DNA of 64,000 nt from Neobacillus niacini NBRC 15566. GTDB taxonomy: Bacteria; Bacillota; Bacilli; Bacillales; Cytobacillaceae. Numbering within the stretch: the first letter of the stretch is position 1; the number at the start of each line of letters is the position of its first letter. The notes below the pieces were generated by a model that was given only the letters and a program-made list of their open reading frames with translations, searched no databases and was not told the origin of the DNA. Both the position numbers and the translations under genes were made by a program. Below are positions 63,318 to 64,000 of the stretch, one piece after another. The stretch spans positions 1 to 64,000 of the forward strand of contig NZ_BCVA01000014.1 of NCBI RefSeq assembly GCF_001591505.1, written 5' to 3'.

Positions 63318-63333
63318 AAAGTGAGCACACTTT
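63318..63333. promoter_or_regulatory. TetR-type operator palindrome, copy 6
   Basis: AAAGTGAGCACACTTT has one core mismatch to the consensus. It lies 20 nt upstream of the APH-like gene, almost at its ribosome binding site, so the repressor would act downstream of or at the start point. Confidence 0.82.
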
Positions 63334-63403
63334 CATTTTAATTTTAAAAGAATATTTAGAAAATTTCAACTTATATATTGTGTATTTAAATATTTTTTTG
63401 ATT

Positions 63404-64000
63404 TTACTTACCGATGAAATTTGGTGCCCGTTTTTCTCTAAATGCTAGTAACCCTTCTTTATGATCCGTTGTCTGCTGCAAAACTGCCTGCGCAAAATTT
63501 TCATATTGGATCGTCCCATTTAAATCAAGGTATTGACTGTTTTCTATAATCGTTTTAACAAATGTCATAGCCTGTAAGGGTCCAGCTGCTAATTTTTTTG
63601 CATAGTCTAATCCTTCAGATAATGCTTGATCTTCCTCAACTAATCTATTTACAATTCCATACTGGTAAGCCTCCGCTGCAGTCACAATAGCACCAGAAAA
63701 TATTAATTCTTTTGCTTTCCATGGACCAACTATTTTTGGCAGAAAATGAAGAAGTCCACAGTCTGGTACTAACCCTACATTAATAAAACTTAATCCAAAC
63801 TTTGCATTTTTCTGGGCTAAAATAATGTCACTGGCCAATGCTAAACTCAACCCAGCTCCCATTGCATAGCCGTTTATAACGGAAATAAAAATCTTTTTCA
63901 TCTCTGTGATACGTGTTATAACCTTAGTGGCCTGACTCATGATTTCAATCGTTTCAAGGGTAGTCCTATCCCCCATACTTTTTACATTTCCACCGGCACT
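63404..64000 (-). CDS. enoyl-CoA hydratase/isomerase family protein, partial
   Basis: The gene runs off the right edge; the visible part is about 198 residues and its 5' end is outside. The reading frame stays open to the edge with SAGGNVKSMGDR, the usual oxyanion-hole region. At the two catalytic Glu positions it has GAGLSLALASD and GLSFINVGLVPDCG, so both Glu are missing. That resembles isomerase-type crotonases such as PaaG rather than hydratases. It ends before the operator at 63318 and belongs to a further unit to the right. Confidence 0.85.
   Translation of the reverse strand, partial: SAGGNVKSMGDRTTLETIEIMSQATKVITRITEMKKIFISVINGYAMGAGLSLALASDIILAQKNAKFGLSFINVGLVPDCGLLHFLPKIVGPWKAKELIFSGAIVTAAEAYQYGIVNRLVEEDQALSEGLDYAKKLAAGPLQAMTFVKTIIENSQYLDLNGTIQYENFAQAVLQQTTDHKEGLLAFREKRAPNFIGK

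Noticed and set aside
24276-63333. Exact -35/-10 boxes for the six operator promoters
   Set aside because: The regions are very AT-rich and several weak boxes fit; none is shared by all six, so no promoter was assigned.
1-64000. Insertion sequences, prophage, CRISPR, tRNA or rRNA
   Set aside because: No transposase, integrase or phage proteins, no spaced direct repeat array and no recognisable structural RNA gene were seen; duplications here are gene-sized paralogues without flanking repeats.

Overview
The window reads as chromosome of a low-GC, endospore-forming Bacillaceae (Bacillus or Neobacillus type). The evidence is AT-rich sequence, strong AGGAGG-type ribosome binding sites, frequent TTG and GTG starts, a gerA-gerB-gerC germinant receptor operon, catabolite-responsive elements (cre) and Bacillus-type housekeeping genes. 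I see no rRNA, tRNA, CRISPR array, transposase or phage gene.

Positions 1-17830 are a mixed housekeeping region. It holds a small YiaA/B membrane protein, the germinant receptor operon, a DUF2935 protein, an AhpD-like protein, a DHH phosphoesterase, a patatin-like lipase, phenylalanine hydroxylase with its pterin dehydratase (phhB-phhA), a secreted SMP-30/gluconolactonase-like protein, a membrane metallophosphoesterase, a GH18 glycosidase and the tRNA hydroxylase TrhO. It ends with a three-gene operon (MhqD-like esterase, DoxX, LigB-type extradiol dioxygenase) resembling quinone/catechol stress loci, divergent from an XRE-cupin regulator. Several clear terminators separate these units.

Positions 17848-64000 form one co-oriented (minus strand) catabolic block of about 46 kb. 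It contains a TAXI solute receptor, a fused TRAP permease, a DctQM/DctP TRAP system with two receptors, a Liv-type ABC importer with two receptors, two near-duplicate amidohydrolases, a Rieske ferredoxin, three CaiB/BaiF proteins (one AMACR-like), an acetyl-CoA hydrolase/transferase, two acyl-CoA ligases, five SDRs, two aldehyde dehydrogenases, a zinc alcohol dehydrogenase, two acyl-CoA dehydrogenases, two crotonases, a 3-hydroxyacyl-CoA dehydrogenase, two thiolase-fold proteins, an AtuA/AtuA-C pair and an APH-like kinase. One TetR-family regulator lies inside it.

The main finding is a 16-bp palindrome, consensus AAAGTGAGCTCACTTT, that occurs six times. Each copy lies upstream of the first gene of an apparent transcription unit of this block (24276, 33887, 42753, 47344, 58399, 63318). 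The tetR gene is inside the unit headed by the 58399 copy. Three copies have a cre-like site close by. I infer a single TetR regulon, substrate-induced and subject to CcpA catabolite repression, that controls uptake and CoA-dependent degradation of an unidentified carboxylate. The AtuA, AMACR-like, IVD-like and APH/ACAD genes point to a branched or hydroxylated, perhaps terpenoid-like, acid. The substrate cannot be read from sequence.
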